A program made the position numbers and the translations under genes. From NCBI RefSeq assembly GCF_002868845.1, contig NZ_PKUB01000006.1:26253-90252 (forward strand): 64,000 bases of DNA, read 5' to 3'. This document shows, in pieces, positions 26,693-37,121 of this stretch (position 1 is the stretch's first letter; each line of letters starts with the position of its first letter). The notes under the pieces are model-generated. The model was not told the origin of the DNA, ran no database searches, and was given only the letters and a program-made list of their open reading frames with translations. The stretch comes from Desulfuromonas sp. GTDB taxonomy: Bacteria; Desulfobacterota; Desulfuromonadia; Desulfuromonadales; BM501.

Positions 26693-28384
26693 TTGAGCAG
26701 CGAACCCGGAAAATCGCCCCTCCACCCCGACGCCCTGCGCCTGACCCCCCTGGGGGGCCTCGGGGAAATCGGGATTAACATGATGGCCCTCGAGTGCCGG
26801 GGCCGGATTCTGGTCATCGACTGCGGGCTGATGTTTCCCGAAGCCTACATGCTCGGGATCGACCTTGTCATCCCCGACATCTCCGCACTTGCCGGCCGGG
26901 AGAAGGACATCGTCGGCCTGGTGCTGACACACGGCCACGAGGACCACATCGGCGCCGTCCCCTTCCTGCTCGAGAGATTGGGCAATCCCCCCGTCTACGC
27001 CACGGGGCTGACCCTGGGCCTGCTGCGCAACAAGCTCGAAGAGCACGGCCTGGCCCGCAGCGCCCGGCTGGAGCAGGTCGCGCCGCGCCAGAGCGTCGAG
27101 CTGGGGCCTTTCACCGTGGAGTTCTTCCGCTCCGCCCACTCCATCGTCGACGGCGTCGGGCTCGGCATCCGCACCCCGGCCGGGCTCGTCGTCCACACCG
27201 GCGACATCAAGCTCGACCCCACCCCGGTCGACGGCCAGCCGACCGACCTGGCCAGGCTGGCCGCCTACGGCGAGGAGGGGGTCCTGCTGCTGCTGTCGGA
27301 CTCGACCAACGTGGAGCGGGAGGGGCACACTCTCTCGGAGCGGGTGGTCGGCGAGGCCCTGGCGGGGATCCTCCCCCGCTGCGCAGGCCGCGTGCTGGTG
27401 GCGACCTTTTCCTCCAACATCCACCGCATCCAGCAGGTGGTCGATGCCGCCGTCGCCTGCGGCCGCAAAATCCACGTCACCGGCCGCAGCATGGTCGCCA
27501 ACATGGCGGTCGCCCGCCAGCTCGGCTACTTGCAGGTCCCCGACGACACCCTGATCGGGCTCGGCCAGATGCGCGACCTGGCCAAAGACCAGGTCCTGAT
27601 CATCACCACCGGCAGCCAGGGCGAACCGCTGTCGGCCCTGTCCCGCATCGCCATGGACGACCACCGCCAGATCCAACTGGAGAAGGGCGACTCGGTCATC
27701 CTCTCCTCCAAGTTCATCCCCGGCAACGAAAAAGCCATCTCCGACCTCATCAACCACCTTTACCGCCGGGGCGCCGAGGTCTTCTACGAAACGACCAGCG
27801 AGGTCCACGTCTCGGGCCACGCAAGCCAGGAGGAGCTGAAACAGATCCTCGCGCTGGCCCGCCCGCGCTTTTTCGTCCCCGTGCACGGCGAATACCGTCA
27901 CCTGGTCAAGCACGCCCAGCTCGCCCGCTCGATGGGGGTGGCGCCGGAGAACGCGGTGGTCATCGAGAACGGCCTGCCGCTGGTCCTCTCCGAAAACGGC
28001 CTGCGCCTGGAGGACCGGGTGGAAACCGGCCGGGTCTTTGTCGACGGCAAGGGCGTGGGGGACGTCGGCTTCATGGAACTGCGCGACCGCAGCCATCTGG
28101 CCAATCACGGCCTTGTGGTCATCCTGCTGGCCCTCAACCAGACGAGCGGGCAGATCATCTACGGCCCGGAGCTCTTCACCCGCGGCTTCGTCCCCGAGGA
28201 AGAGAGCCAGGAGCTTCTCGACCAGGCCCGCCAGGTCATCTGCGGCACCCTCACCGAGCACAGCCTCGCGGCCCTCGCCGACTGGGAGGAGCTGAGGGTG
28301 GAGGTCCGCAAGGCCCTGCGCCGCTTCTTCAACCGGACCATCGGCCGGAGGCCCCTGATCCTGCCCATGGTCCTGGAACTTTAA
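26693..28384 (+). CDS. rnj: Ribonuclease J
   Basis: 563-residue metallo-beta-lactamase/beta-CASP ribonuclease (5'-3' exo and endo activity in mRNA decay and rRNA maturation). The zinc motif HGHEDH is at residues 80-85. Other motifs: DSTNVEREGHTLSE, the beta-CASP KDQVLIITTGSQGEP, and VSGHASQEELKQ with FVPVHGEYRHL. The C-terminal domain ends at residue 563. The start is a TTG with a weak ribosome site. It probably shares a transcript with plsC. RNase J alongside RecA and other standard genes is common in Desulfuromonadia. Confidence 0.95.
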   Translation: MSSEPGKSPLHPDALRLTPLGGLGEIGINMMALECRGRILVIDCGLMFPEAYMLGIDLVIPDISALAGREKDIVGLVLTHGHEDHIGAVPFLLERLGNPPVYATGLTLGLLRNKLEEHGLARSARLEQVAPRQSVELGPFTVEFFRSAHSIVDGVGLGIRTPAGLVVHTGDIKLDPTPVDGQPTDLARLAAYGEEGVLLLLSDSTNVEREGHTLSERVVGEALAGILPRCAGRVLVATFSSNIHRIQQVVDAAVACGRKIHVTGRSMVANMAVARQLGYLQVPDDTLIGLGQMRDLAKDQVLIITTGSQGEPLSALSRIAMDDHRQIQLEKGDSVILSSKFIPGNEKAISDLINHLYRRGAEVFYETTSEVHVSGHASQEELKQILALARPRFFVPVHGEYRHLVKHAQLARSMGVAPENAVVIENGLPLVLSENGLRLEDRVETGRVFVDGKGVGDVGFMELRDRSHLANHGLVVILLALNQTSGQIIYGPELFTRGFVPEEESQELLDQARQVICGTLTEHSLAALADWEELRVEVRKALRRFFNRTIGRRPLILPMVLEL

Positions 28385-28420
28385 CCGCAGGCGATCATCC
28401 AAACTCAGGACTTTATCCCT

Positions 28421-29212
28421 ATGGACCTTATCCACGCCCTGTTCCTCGGGACCCTGCAGGGGCTGACAGAGTTCCTCCCGGTCTCCTCCTCCGGCCACCT
28501 GGCCATCGCCCAGCATTTCCTTCCGGGGTTCGAGCAGCCCGGGGTGCTCTTCGACGTGCTGCTCCACGTCGGCACCATGGTGGCGGTGGTGATCTATTTC
28601 CGCCGGGAGGTCGGCAACCTGCTGAGTTCTCCCTTCCGCTCCGGCGAGGAGGCCCGCGTCCACCGGCGGCTCCTGTTCCTGGTGATCGCCGGTTCGGTGC
28701 CGACGGCCCTGCTCGGCCTGACCTTCAAGGACTTCTTCGAGGGGTTGTTCGAGAACATACCGGTGGTCTCGATCATGCTCCTGGTGACCGGGACCCTGCT
28801 GTTTCTCTCCGAGCGCTTCCGCAAGGGGAGCCGCCGGGAGGGCGAACTGACCCTGCACGACGCCCTGGTGGTGGGGACGGTCCAGGGCTGCGCCATCATC
28901 CCCGGCATCTCCCGGTCCGGGTCGACCATCGCCGCCCTTCTGATCAAGGGGGTGGACGGCGAGACCGCGGCCCGCTTCTCCTTCCTGCTCGCCCTGCCTG
29001 CCGTATTCGGCGCAGCCCTCCTGTCCCTGAAGGACCTGGAGGGCATCCCGGCCGGCGAGTTCTCCGTCTACCTGGCGGGCACCGCCGTGGCCATGGTCTC
29101 CGGACTCTTCTCCATCCACTTCCTGATGGCGATCATCCGCAAGAAACGTCTCTTCGCCTTCGCCATCTACTGCTGGCTCGCGGGCGGGCTGTTCTTCACG
29201 CTGTCGATCTGA
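28421..29212 (+). CDS. uppP: Undecaprenyl-diphosphatase (bacitracin resistance type)
   Basis: 263-residue integral membrane phosphatase that recycles undecaprenyl pyrophosphate for cell-wall synthesis. It has the two family signatures: LQGLTEFLPVSSSGHLAI near the N terminus and GCAIIPGISRSGSTIA near residue 165. Seven to eight hydrophobic helices are visible. Length is standard. It lies between rnj and ftsK on the same strand. Confidence 0.96.
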   Translation: MDLIHALFLGTLQGLTEFLPVSSSGHLAIAQHFLPGFEQPGVLFDVLLHVGTMVAVVIYFRREVGNLLSSPFRSGEEARVHRRLLFLVIAGSVPTALLGLTFKDFFEGLFENIPVVSIMLLVTGTLLFLSERFRKGSRREGELTLHDALVVGTVQGCAIIPGISRSGSTIAALLIKGVDGETAARFSFLLALPAVFGAALLSLKDLEGIPAGEFSVYLAGTAVAMVSGLFSIHFLMAIIRKKRLFAFAIYCWLAGGLFFTLSI

Positions 29213-29285
29213 GGGTGCCGGGGAGGGGGTTTGGCGCTATTCCCTCTTGCCATTGCGGGGTCTGCCGCGCTATAAGGTAGAGATA

Positions 29286-31586
29286 ATGAGCGAACAAACC
29301 AAACCCTTCTTCCAGGAACATCTCAAAAAGGAAATTGCCGGATTCTTCCTCCTGGCGGTCGGTGCCTTCCTTCTGCTCTGCCTGGTCTCCTTCGACAACG
29401 GCGACCCCTCATTCAACAACAACCTTCACCCTGAGGTGGTGCGCAACTACGGCGGCACCGTGGGGGCTCACCTGGCCGACCTGCTCTACCAGATCTTCGG
29501 CTTTCCGGCCCTTCTGCTCCCCCTGACCTGCCTGTTGTCATCCTGGCGCCTGTTCAAGTTCCGGGACATTCGCCTGCCCCTCTACAAGGCCGGGGCCTTC
29601 TCCGTGCTGCTCCTCTCCCTGGACGGTCTCATCGCCCTGCGCTTCCGGGAGGCCACATTATCCGGCCAGACCATCAGCGAGGCGGGCGGCGCGGCGGGAC
29701 GCCTTCTGGTCGACGCCCTGGCCGACTACATCAACCTCACCGGGGCGGCAATTTTCCTGACCGTCTTCTTCCTCGTCTCCCTGATGTTGGTCGCGCGCTT
29801 CTCCATGGTGCTCTTTCTCGAGGGGCTGCTCGGGCGCTTCGCCGCCCTGCTCGGGCGCGCCCGCGAGCGGCGCGCCGCCAGGAAGTCCCGGAGAGCCGAG
29901 AAAAGGGGCAGAGAGAAGAAGGAGGCCGGCCCGATCATCGTCCAGGCCGAGACCTTGACCCTGCCCGCCCCTCCCAAGGTCGAGAAAAAGAAGAAGAAAA
30001 AAGCGACCGAAGCCGAAATCCAGGAGGCCTTCGACTTCCTGGAACCGGAGGGGACATACCATCCCCCGTCCCTCTCCCTGCTCGACCACGATGGGGAACC
30101 GCCCGTGCCGGTGGACCGGGACGCCCTGACCATGAATGCCCGCATCCTCAGCAAGAAACTGGAGGACTTCGGGGTGCGGGGCGAGGTGGTGGAGGTCAAG
30201 CCGGGGCCGGTGGTCACCATGTACGAGTTCTCCCCGGCCCCCGGGGTCAAGGTGAACAAGATCGCCGGCCTCTCCGACGACTTGTCCATGGCGCTGAAGG
30301 CCCTCTCCATCCGCATCGTCGCCCCCATCCCCGGGCGCGGGGGGGTCGGCATCGAGATCCCCAACCGCGACCGGCAGACCGTCTACCTCAAGGAGATCTT
30401 CGAAACCGGCGAATTCCAGAAGTCGGGTGGCCGGCTGCCCATGGCCCTGGGCAAGGACATCTTCGGCCACACCGTCGTCTCCGACCTGGCGAAGATGCCG
30501 CACCTTCTGGTGGCCGGGTCGACCGGCAGCGGCAAGTCGGTCTCCATCAACACCATGGTCCTCTCCCTCCTCTACCGCGCCACCCCCCGGGACGTGCGCG
30601 TCATCATGGTCGATCCCAAGATGCTCGAACTCTCCATCTACGAGGGCATCCCCCACCTCCTGCTGCCGGTTGTCACCAACCCCAAGAAGGCGGCCCTGGC
30701 CATGGCCTGGGCGGTCCGCGAGATGGAGCGGCGCTACAAGCTGATGGCCGACAAGGGGGTGCGCAACATCGACGGCTACAACAAGAAGGTCGCCAAGGAG
30801 GAAAAGGAGAAGGAAAAACTCCGGGCCAAGGGGAAGATGGTGGTCGAAGCGGTTCCGGAACCGATGGAGGACGCGGAGGAACTGCCGCCGGTCCAGATCG
30901 AAGAGGGCGAGGAACTCGAGCACGGCCACCTGCCCTACATCGTGGTCATCGTCGACGAACTGGCCGACCTGATGATGGTCGCCGGCCGCGAAATCGAGGA
31001 GTCGATCGCCCGCCTCGCGCAGATGGCCCGGGCCGCCGGCATCCATCTCATCCTCGCCACTCAGCGCCCCAGCGTCGACGTCATCACCGGCCTGATCAAG
31101 GCCAACTTCCCGACCCGCATCTCCTTCAAGGTCTTCTCGCGCACCGACTCGCGCACCATCCTCGACCAGATGGGTGCCGAAGCCCTGCTCGGCATGGGGG
31201 ACATGCTCTTTCTGCCGCCGGGCACCGGCGCCCTGACGCGGGTCCACGGCGCCTTCGTCTCCGCGCTCGAGGTGCAGAGGGTCGTCGAGTTCCTCAAAAA
31301 GCAGGGCGATCCCGAGTACGACAAGTCGATCCTCGATGCGCCTCCCTCCGGCGAGGGCGTCCCCGGCGACGACGAGGACGGCTACGACGAGAAGTGGGAC
31401 GAAGCCGTGGCCCTGGTCGCCGACAGGCGCCAGGCCTCCATCTCCATGCTGCAGCGCCACCTGCGCCTCGGCTACAACCGCGCCGCGCGAATGATCGAGA
31501 AAATGGAACAGGAGGGCATCGTCGGCCCCTCCGACGGAACCAGCCGGCCCCGCGAGGTGTTCGTCAACCCCGCCCCCCCGCCGTAA
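29286..31586 (+). CDS. ftsK: DNA translocase FtsK/SpoIIIE
   Basis: 766-residue motor that moves chromosome ends across the septum. Four N-terminal membrane helices span roughly residues 15-185, followed by a short basic/charged linker, then the alpha-beta motor. Walker A is GSTGSGKS near residue 411 and Walker B is VVIVDELADLMM. The C-terminal winged-helix gamma domain (ASISMLQRHLRLGYNRAARM) reads the polar KOPS-type sites. I chose the ATG at 29286 with AAGGTAGAG upstream. An unusual Lys/Glu-rich insert (KKVAKEEKEKEKLRAKGK) follows the DPK region; this occurs in some relatives. Confidence 0.96.
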   Translation: MSEQTKPFFQEHLKKEIAGFFLLAVGAFLLLCLVSFDNGDPSFNNNLHPEVVRNYGGTVGAHLADLLYQIFGFPALLLPLTCLLSSWRLFKFRDIRLPLYKAGAFSVLLLSLDGLIALRFREATLSGQTISEAGGAAGRLLVDALADYINLTGAAIFLTVFFLVSLMLVARFSMVLFLEGLLGRFAALLGRARERRAARKSRRAEKRGREKKEAGPIIVQAETLTLPAPPKVEKKKKKKATEAEIQEAFDFLEPEGTYHPPSLSLLDHDGEPPVPVDRDALTMNARILSKKLEDFGVRGEVVEVKPGPVVTMYEFSPAPGVKVNKIAGLSDDLSMALKALSIRIVAPIPGRGGVGIEIPNRDRQTVYLKEIFETGEFQKSGGRLPMALGKDIFGHTVVSDLAKMPHLLVAGSTGSGKSVSINTMVLSLLYRATPRDVRVIMVDPKMLELSIYEGIPHLLLPVVTNPKKAALAMAWAVREMERRYKLMADKGVRNIDGYNKKVAKEEKEKEKLRAKGKMVVEAVPEPMEDAEELPPVQIEEGEELEHGHLPYIVVIVDELADLMMVAGREIEESIARLAQMARAAGIHLILATQRPSVDVITGLIKANFPTRISFKVFSRTDSRTILDQMGAEALLGMGDMLFLPPGTGALTRVHGAFVSALEVQRVVEFLKKQGDPEYDKSILDAPPSGEGVPGDDEDGYDEKWDEAVALVADRRQASISMLQRHLRLGYNRAARMIEKMEQEGIVGPSDGTSRPREVFVNPAPPP

Positions 31587-31646
31587 CAAGGCGCATCGGG
31601 AAACTCTCGGGCCAGCCATAACCCTTTCGCCACAAAGGACCGATCG

Positions 31647-33338
31647 ATGGACAGACTCCGCTCCCTCCTCCAGCGCGTCGACGGCCGCGGCTACAAGGCC
31701 TACAAGGACCTTCAGGGGACCTACCGCTTCCCACTCTTTTCCCTCAGCATCGACCACGTCCAGGGCGACCCCTTCGCCGCCCCTTCGCGGCTTTCTATCC
31801 ATGTCCCCGCCGCGACGGCCCTCTTCCCTCCTGAGCTATGGAACTCCGACACCCGCAGGATCGCCCTCGAGGACTATCTCGGCCGGGCGACGGCCGCAGC
31901 CATCGGACGACACGTGCGCGGCCGGCGGGGCATCGGCAAGAGCGGCGAGTTCGCCATCTCGACCAGCGGGCAACAGGTCCTGAGGCGCAACGCCGTCCTC
32001 GTCTCCGCAGCCGGTGTGGAGGCGCGCCTCACCGTCGGCCTGCCCGCCGCCGGCCGCACCATCCGCGGCCGGGACGCCGAAGAGATGCTGCTGCAAGAGC
32101 TTCCGGAGGTGGTGCAGGCCGCCCTCCTCTGGCAAAGCCTCGATGCGGCGGAACTGGAACGACAGGTGAAAAGCGCCGAGGACCAGGACTTCCTGCGGAG
32201 CTGGCTCGCCGGGCAAAACCTGGTCGCCTTTGTCGCCGACGGCTCGGCGCTGCCGCGCCGTTCGGGCATCGACGACCGGCCCCTGCCCGACGGCGCCGTT
32301 CCCTTTCGCGCCCCCGAGAGCCTGGCCCGCACCGCCGTCCTGCCCAACGGGGGAGCGGTCCGCGGCATGGGCGTCCCTCGGGGGGTCACCCTGATCGTCG
32401 GCGGCGGATTCCACGGCAAGTCGACCCTGCTCCACGCCCTGGAGCGGGGGGTTTACAACCACCTCCCCGGCGACGGCCGCGAACGGGTCGCCACCGACCC
32501 CACGGCGGTGAAGATCCGCGCCGAGGACGGCCGCGCCATCCACCAGGTCAACATCGGCCCCTTTATCAGCAACCTCCCCTTCGGCCGCGACACAGAGCGT
32601 TTCAGCACCGAAAACGCCAGCGGCTCCACCTCCCAGGCCGCGAACATCATGGAGGCCCTGGAGTCGGGCGCCAGGGTGCTGCTCATCGACGAGGACACCT
32701 CGGCCACCAACTTCATGATCCGGGACGGGCGCATGCAGCGCCTCGTCACCAAGGACAAGGAGCCGATCACCCCCCTGCTGCACCGGGTGCGCGAACTCAG
32801 CGATGCCCACGACGTCTCGACGGTCATCGTCATGGGCGGCTCGGGGGACTACCTCGAGGTCGCCGACACGGTGATCATGCTCGACAGCTACGAGGCCCGG
32901 GACGTCACCGCAGAGGCCCGCGAGGTCGCCGGCGAGAAGCGAGTCGTTCGCGAGGTCGAGGGGCTCTCCCCCCTCGACGTCTTCGCCCCCCGCACCCCCG
33001 CTCCACGCTCCCTCGACCCCTCCCGGGGGCGACGCGATGTCAAGATCGACGCCCGGGGCCGCGACACCATCCTCTTCGGCGAGCACGTCATCGACCTCTC
33101 CGGGGTCGAGCAGCTCGTCGACAGCGGCCAGACCCGCGCCATCGGCCTGCTCATCCACCATTACGCCCGCCATTTCGCCCGGCAGGCCCCCGACCTCGTC
33201 GCCGGCCTGCGACTGGCCCTGCATGACGTGGAGACGAAGGGCCTCGACGTCCTCCCCCCCTGGAAGAGCGGCGACCTCGCCCTGCCCCGCCTGCACGAAG
33301 TCGCGGCCGCGATCAACCGGATTCGGACCCGCAGGTAG
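31647..33338 (+). CDS. Predicted ATPase of the ABC class (COG3044-type)
   Basis: 563-residue stand-alone ATPase. The P-loop reads GGGFHGKSTLLHALERGVYN near residue 255; an ABC-signature-like SGSTSQA comes near residue 330, followed by Walker B (VLLIDEDTSATNFMIRD). There are no membrane helices, so it is not a transporter. The N-terminal part (residues 1-200) is specific to this family and its function is unknown. It stands 60 bp after ftsK on the same strand. TAG stop. The family call is from the motif pattern; the role is not known. Confidence 0.8.
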   Translation: MDRLRSLLQRVDGRGYKAYKDLQGTYRFPLFSLSIDHVQGDPFAAPSRLSIHVPAATALFPPELWNSDTRRIALEDYLGRATAAAIGRHVRGRRGIGKSGEFAISTSGQQVLRRNAVLVSAAGVEARLTVGLPAAGRTIRGRDAEEMLLQELPEVVQAALLWQSLDAAELERQVKSAEDQDFLRSWLAGQNLVAFVADGSALPRRSGIDDRPLPDGAVPFRAPESLARTAVLPNGGAVRGMGVPRGVTLIVGGGFHGKSTLLHALERGVYNHLPGDGRERVATDPTAVKIRAEDGRAIHQVNIGPFISNLPFGRDTERFSTENASGSTSQAANIMEALESGARVLLIDEDTSATNFMIRDGRMQRLVTKDKEPITPLLHRVRELSDAHDVSTVIVMGGSGDYLEVADTVIMLDSYEARDVTAEAREVAGEKRVVREVEGLSPLDVFAPRTPAPRSLDPSRGRRDVKIDARGRDTILFGEHVIDLSGVEQLVDSGQTRAIGLLIHHYARHFARQAPDLVAGLRLALHDVETKGLDVLPPWKSGDLALPRLHEVAAAINRIRTRR

Positions 33339-33518
33339 GCGGACGAAGACCTGGCCGGTGGCGCGCCCGCCTCCTCCCCGGGGCCATTTCGGCAGCGCCC
33401 TCCCTCACCCTCGAAGTCCGCTCCCGGCCTCACGCAACAATTTACCGCCCCTCCCCCATTGCATCCCCTCCCTTCTGAGGTAACTTTTTAATAAGAACCC
33501 GTCGCCTCGGGAGGATCC

Positions 33519-36500
33519 ATGAAAATCGTGAAATGGTTCGGGGGTGGGCTGCTGATACTGGCGGTCCTGGTCCTCGGCTTTGCCGCCTTCGGGCTCCCAT
33601 CCCTGGTCAAGACCCAGGCTTCCGCCTGGGTCAAGGAGAACACCGGCCGCGAACTGGTCATCGAGCGGCTCGCCGTCAACCCCCTGCGCCTGTCCGTCGA
33701 GGCGGACGGGGTGCGCCTTTCCGAAGCCCAGAGCGAGGAGGTCTTCGTCTCCCTGGAGCACCTGCGGGTCAACCTCAGCGCCAAGTCCCTCCTTCAACGC
33801 GCCCTGATCCTCAGCGAAGTCCTCCTCGACGGCCCCTCCGTACAGGTCGTCCGCCTGCGGGAAAAGGTCTTCAATTTTTCCGACCTCCTCCCCCCGCCCG
33901 GCCCGGAGGAGGACCAGACGGCGAAGGAAGCCGGAGAGCCCTTCCGCTTCTCGGTCAACAACCTGCAGGTCACTGGCGGTGCCGTCACCTACCTCGACCG
34001 CACCCTTTCTCCGGAAAAGCGCCACACCGTGCGCAGGCTCAGCCTGGCCGTCCCGTTCTTCGGCAATGTCCCCTATCTCGCCGAGCGATACATCACCCCG
34101 GCCTTCAGCGCGATGATCAACGATTCCCCCGTCGCCTTCGGGGGGCGCATGAAGCCCTTTGCGCAAAAGGTGGAAGTCGCGGTGAACGTCGACCTGCAGG
34201 ACCTCAACCTCCCCTTCTACCTGGCCCACCTCCCGGTGGAATTGCCGGTGAAGCTCAAATCGGGGCGACTGGCCACGGATTTTGAAGTGGTCTACCGGGT
34301 CACCGAAACCGAGAGGCCGGAGTTGGAAATCGAGGGAACGGCGACCTTCACCGGCCTGTCGGCTCTCGACCGCACCGGCCAGAAACTGGTTTTCCTGCCC
34401 TTTATCCAGATTCCCGTCAAACCCTCCCGGGTGCTGGAAAGGGAACTGCACATGGGAGAGGTGGCCGTCTACGACCTGGAGGTCTACGTCGCCCGCGACG
34501 ACGCCGGCTCTTGGAACTTCGCCCGTCTGACCGTCCCGGAACAGGACGCGGCGGCCGTCGCCGACAAAGGGGAAGCCCCCCCGCCTTTCCTGGCCACCAT
34601 GAAAGGGCTGCGCCTTCGCGAGGGCCGACTCTTCTTCGCAGACGCCCAGCCTTCGGGCGGATTCGCCACCAAAGCCCGGGAACTGACCCTGGACGTGGGC
34701 CCCCTCGCCACCGCCGGCGGGGAGAAGACACCCTTCGCCCTCTCCCTGGAAACCGAGCGGGGAGAGTCGGCCAAGGCCACCGGGGACTTCTCGCTGCAGC
34801 CCGTGTCCCTGACCGCCTCGACCGAGATCCGGGGCGTGCCCCTGGCCGCCTACTACCCCTACATGGAGGCCCTCCTTTCCGCACCGGTGGCAGGGACGGC
34901 CGAGGTCCGGGCGAACCTGGCCTTTGACGGCGAAAGCGGGCTAAGGGTGTCGGCCGGGCAACTGGAGGCACGGAACGTCTCGGTCCCCTTCGGCCCGGAT
35001 GAGGGTTTCGCCCTGGCGCGCCTCGCCGTCGACGGCGCCGCCATCGCCGCCGCGGACAACCGTGTAGCGGTGGAGACCGTCTCCCTGGAAGGAGGGGACC
35101 TGCGCTTCTCCCGCAGCCCCGAAGGAGAACTCTAGCCCCTGAGCCTGCTGCGGGAAGAGCGCAAAGGGGAAAAACCGGCGGTTCAAGAGACCGGGGGCGG
35201 CCAGCCCTGGGACTACCGGGTCGGCCGGATCGCAGGAGGCGGCTGGCAGATCGCCTTTCGCGACGAGCTCCCCGGGGGGAAACCGGCCTTCAACCTCTCC
35301 GGCCTCGAGTTCGCCCTGGAAAACCTTGCCGGGCCACGGCCGGCCGAAAGCCCCTTCCGCTTGGCAGCGACCTACGGCCGCCGCGGGGGCGTCGAACTTT
35401 CCGGCCAGGCCGTCCTTGCCGAACCGAAGGTCAAGGGAACGATCCGGCTGAAGGGCCTCCCCCTGCCGGACTTTGCCCCCTATCTGCCGGAGAAGGTGCG
35501 GGCCGAGCTGGCCGGAGGCCTGCTCTACGCGACCCTGGAGCTCGACGTCCTGGCCGGCGGGAAGGAACTGCAGGCGACCTTCGGGGGGGATCTTATGGTC
35601 CGCGACTTCCTCCTCCTCGACGGCCGCAGGAGGGCCGACCTGCTGCGTTTCGGCACCCTGCAGATCGACGGCGTCCGGGGCACAGCGGCCCCCTTCTCCC
35701 TGGAGGTCGCCACCGTAGCCCTCAGCGACTACGCCGCCAAGGTCGCCATCGACGAGGAGGGGCGCGTCAACCTGCAGGACATCGTCGCCGCCGGGGAAGA
35801 GCCTGCGCAGGAGACGCCGCCAGGCGAAGAGGCGGCGGCCGGGCCGCCGCCCGAGATCAGCATCGGGGCGATCACCCTGCAGGGAGGCACCGTCGACTTC
35901 TCCGACCGCCAGGTTCGCCCCTCCTTCGCCACCACCATGGTCAACCTCGGCGGGAGGGTCAGCGGCCTCAGTTCTGCCCCGGGCACCCTGGCCGAGGTCG
36001 ACCTGCGTGGCAACTTGGAGAACCAGGCCCCCCTGAGCATCACCGGCCGGATCCACCCCCTCGGAGAGCCGTTCTTCCTCGACCTGAAAGTGAGCTTTCA
36101 CGGCATCGAACTCACCCCGACGACCCCCTACTCGGGGACCTTCCTCGGCTACACCATCGACAAGGGCAAACTGGACCTGGACCTCGCCTACCGGGTCGAG
36201 GAGAAAAACCTCGAGGCGCGCAACAAGGTTTTCCTCGACCAGTTCACCCTCGGAGGGCGGGTGAAGAGCGAGAAGGCAACGGGCCTGCCGGTGAAACTGG
36301 CCGTGGCCCTGCTCAAGGACCGCAGGGGAGAGATCCGCCTCGACCTGCCGGTGACCGGGCGCACCGACGACCCCAAATTCAGCATCTTCTCAGTGGTGCT
36401 GAAAATCCTCAAAAACCTGCTCGTCAAGGCCGCTACGTCTCCACTCGCCCTGCTGCAGGTCGCTTTCGGCGGCGGGGACTCGGACTTCAGTTCGGTCGTC

Positions 36501-37061
36501 TTTCCCCCCGGGAGTTCCAACCTCACGCCGCCCGAGGAGGAAAAGCTGCGCCGGTTGGCCACCGCCTTTCAGGACCGTCCAGCCCTGCGCCTGGAGGTCA
36601 AGGGTTTCTTCGACCCCGAACGCGACCCCGAAGGATACCGGCGCAACCTCCTGGAGCAGAAAATGCGGCAGGAAAAATTCCTGCACCTGGTGAAGGAGAA
36701 GCAGAACCTGCCCGGGCAGACCGCCGCCGACCTCGAGATCGCGCCGGAGGAGCGCTCCGGCTACCTGGAGGCGGTCTACAAGAAGGCCGACTTTCCCAAG
36801 CCGCGCGGCTTTTTCGGCATCGCCAAAAAACTCCCCGACGCCGAGATGGAGAAGCTGATCCTCGCCAGCACTCCCGTCGGCCCGGACGAAATGGCCCAGG
36901 TTGCCCGCTCCCGGGCGGTGCGGGTGATGAACTTTCTCGTCGCCGAGGGGGGGCTGCCGAAAGAGAGACTGTTCCTGACCCGCCCCCCTGACGCCGCCGC
37001 GCCGCCGAAGACGAAGGGTGCCGACCGCAGCCGGGTGGAGCTCGGGGTGTCGGCGAAGTAG
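33519..37061 (+). pseudogene. DUF748 / AsmA-like envelope protein, interrupted by in-frame TAG
   Basis: 1180 codons when read through, a very long envelope protein. One N-terminal membrane helix (residues 7-28) is followed by a periplasmic beta-rich body of AsmA-like/DUF748 type (YLDRTLSPEKRHTVRRLSLA, GRIHPLGEPFFLDLKVSFHG, TGRTDDPKFSIFSVVLKIL). The end has an OmpA-like stretch (FPPGSSNLTPPEEEKLRRLA). Codon 539 (35133-35135) is TAG after EGEL; the frame continues with PLSLLREERKGEKPA to the true TAG at 37059. A Gln CAG to TAG change would explain it. If real, only the first half is made. Such proteins are thought to help lipid transport between membranes. Confidence 0.85.
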
Positions 37062-37121
37062 GCGGCAAGCCGACCGCCAAGTCGGTTTCCGTGATCATGA
37101 AGCGAGCACGAGGAGGCAGTC

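Noticed and set aside
26663..29119. 818-residue minus-strand frame over rnj and uppP
   Set aside because: Antisense shadow crossing two well-supported genes; composition rich in Gly/Asp/Val/Gln typical of reverse-frame GC-rich sequence.
29247..29276. Promoter TTGCCA-18-TATAAG directly before ftsK
   Set aside because: The -10 overlaps the ribosome site and would give a nearly leaderless message; the match is probably by chance.
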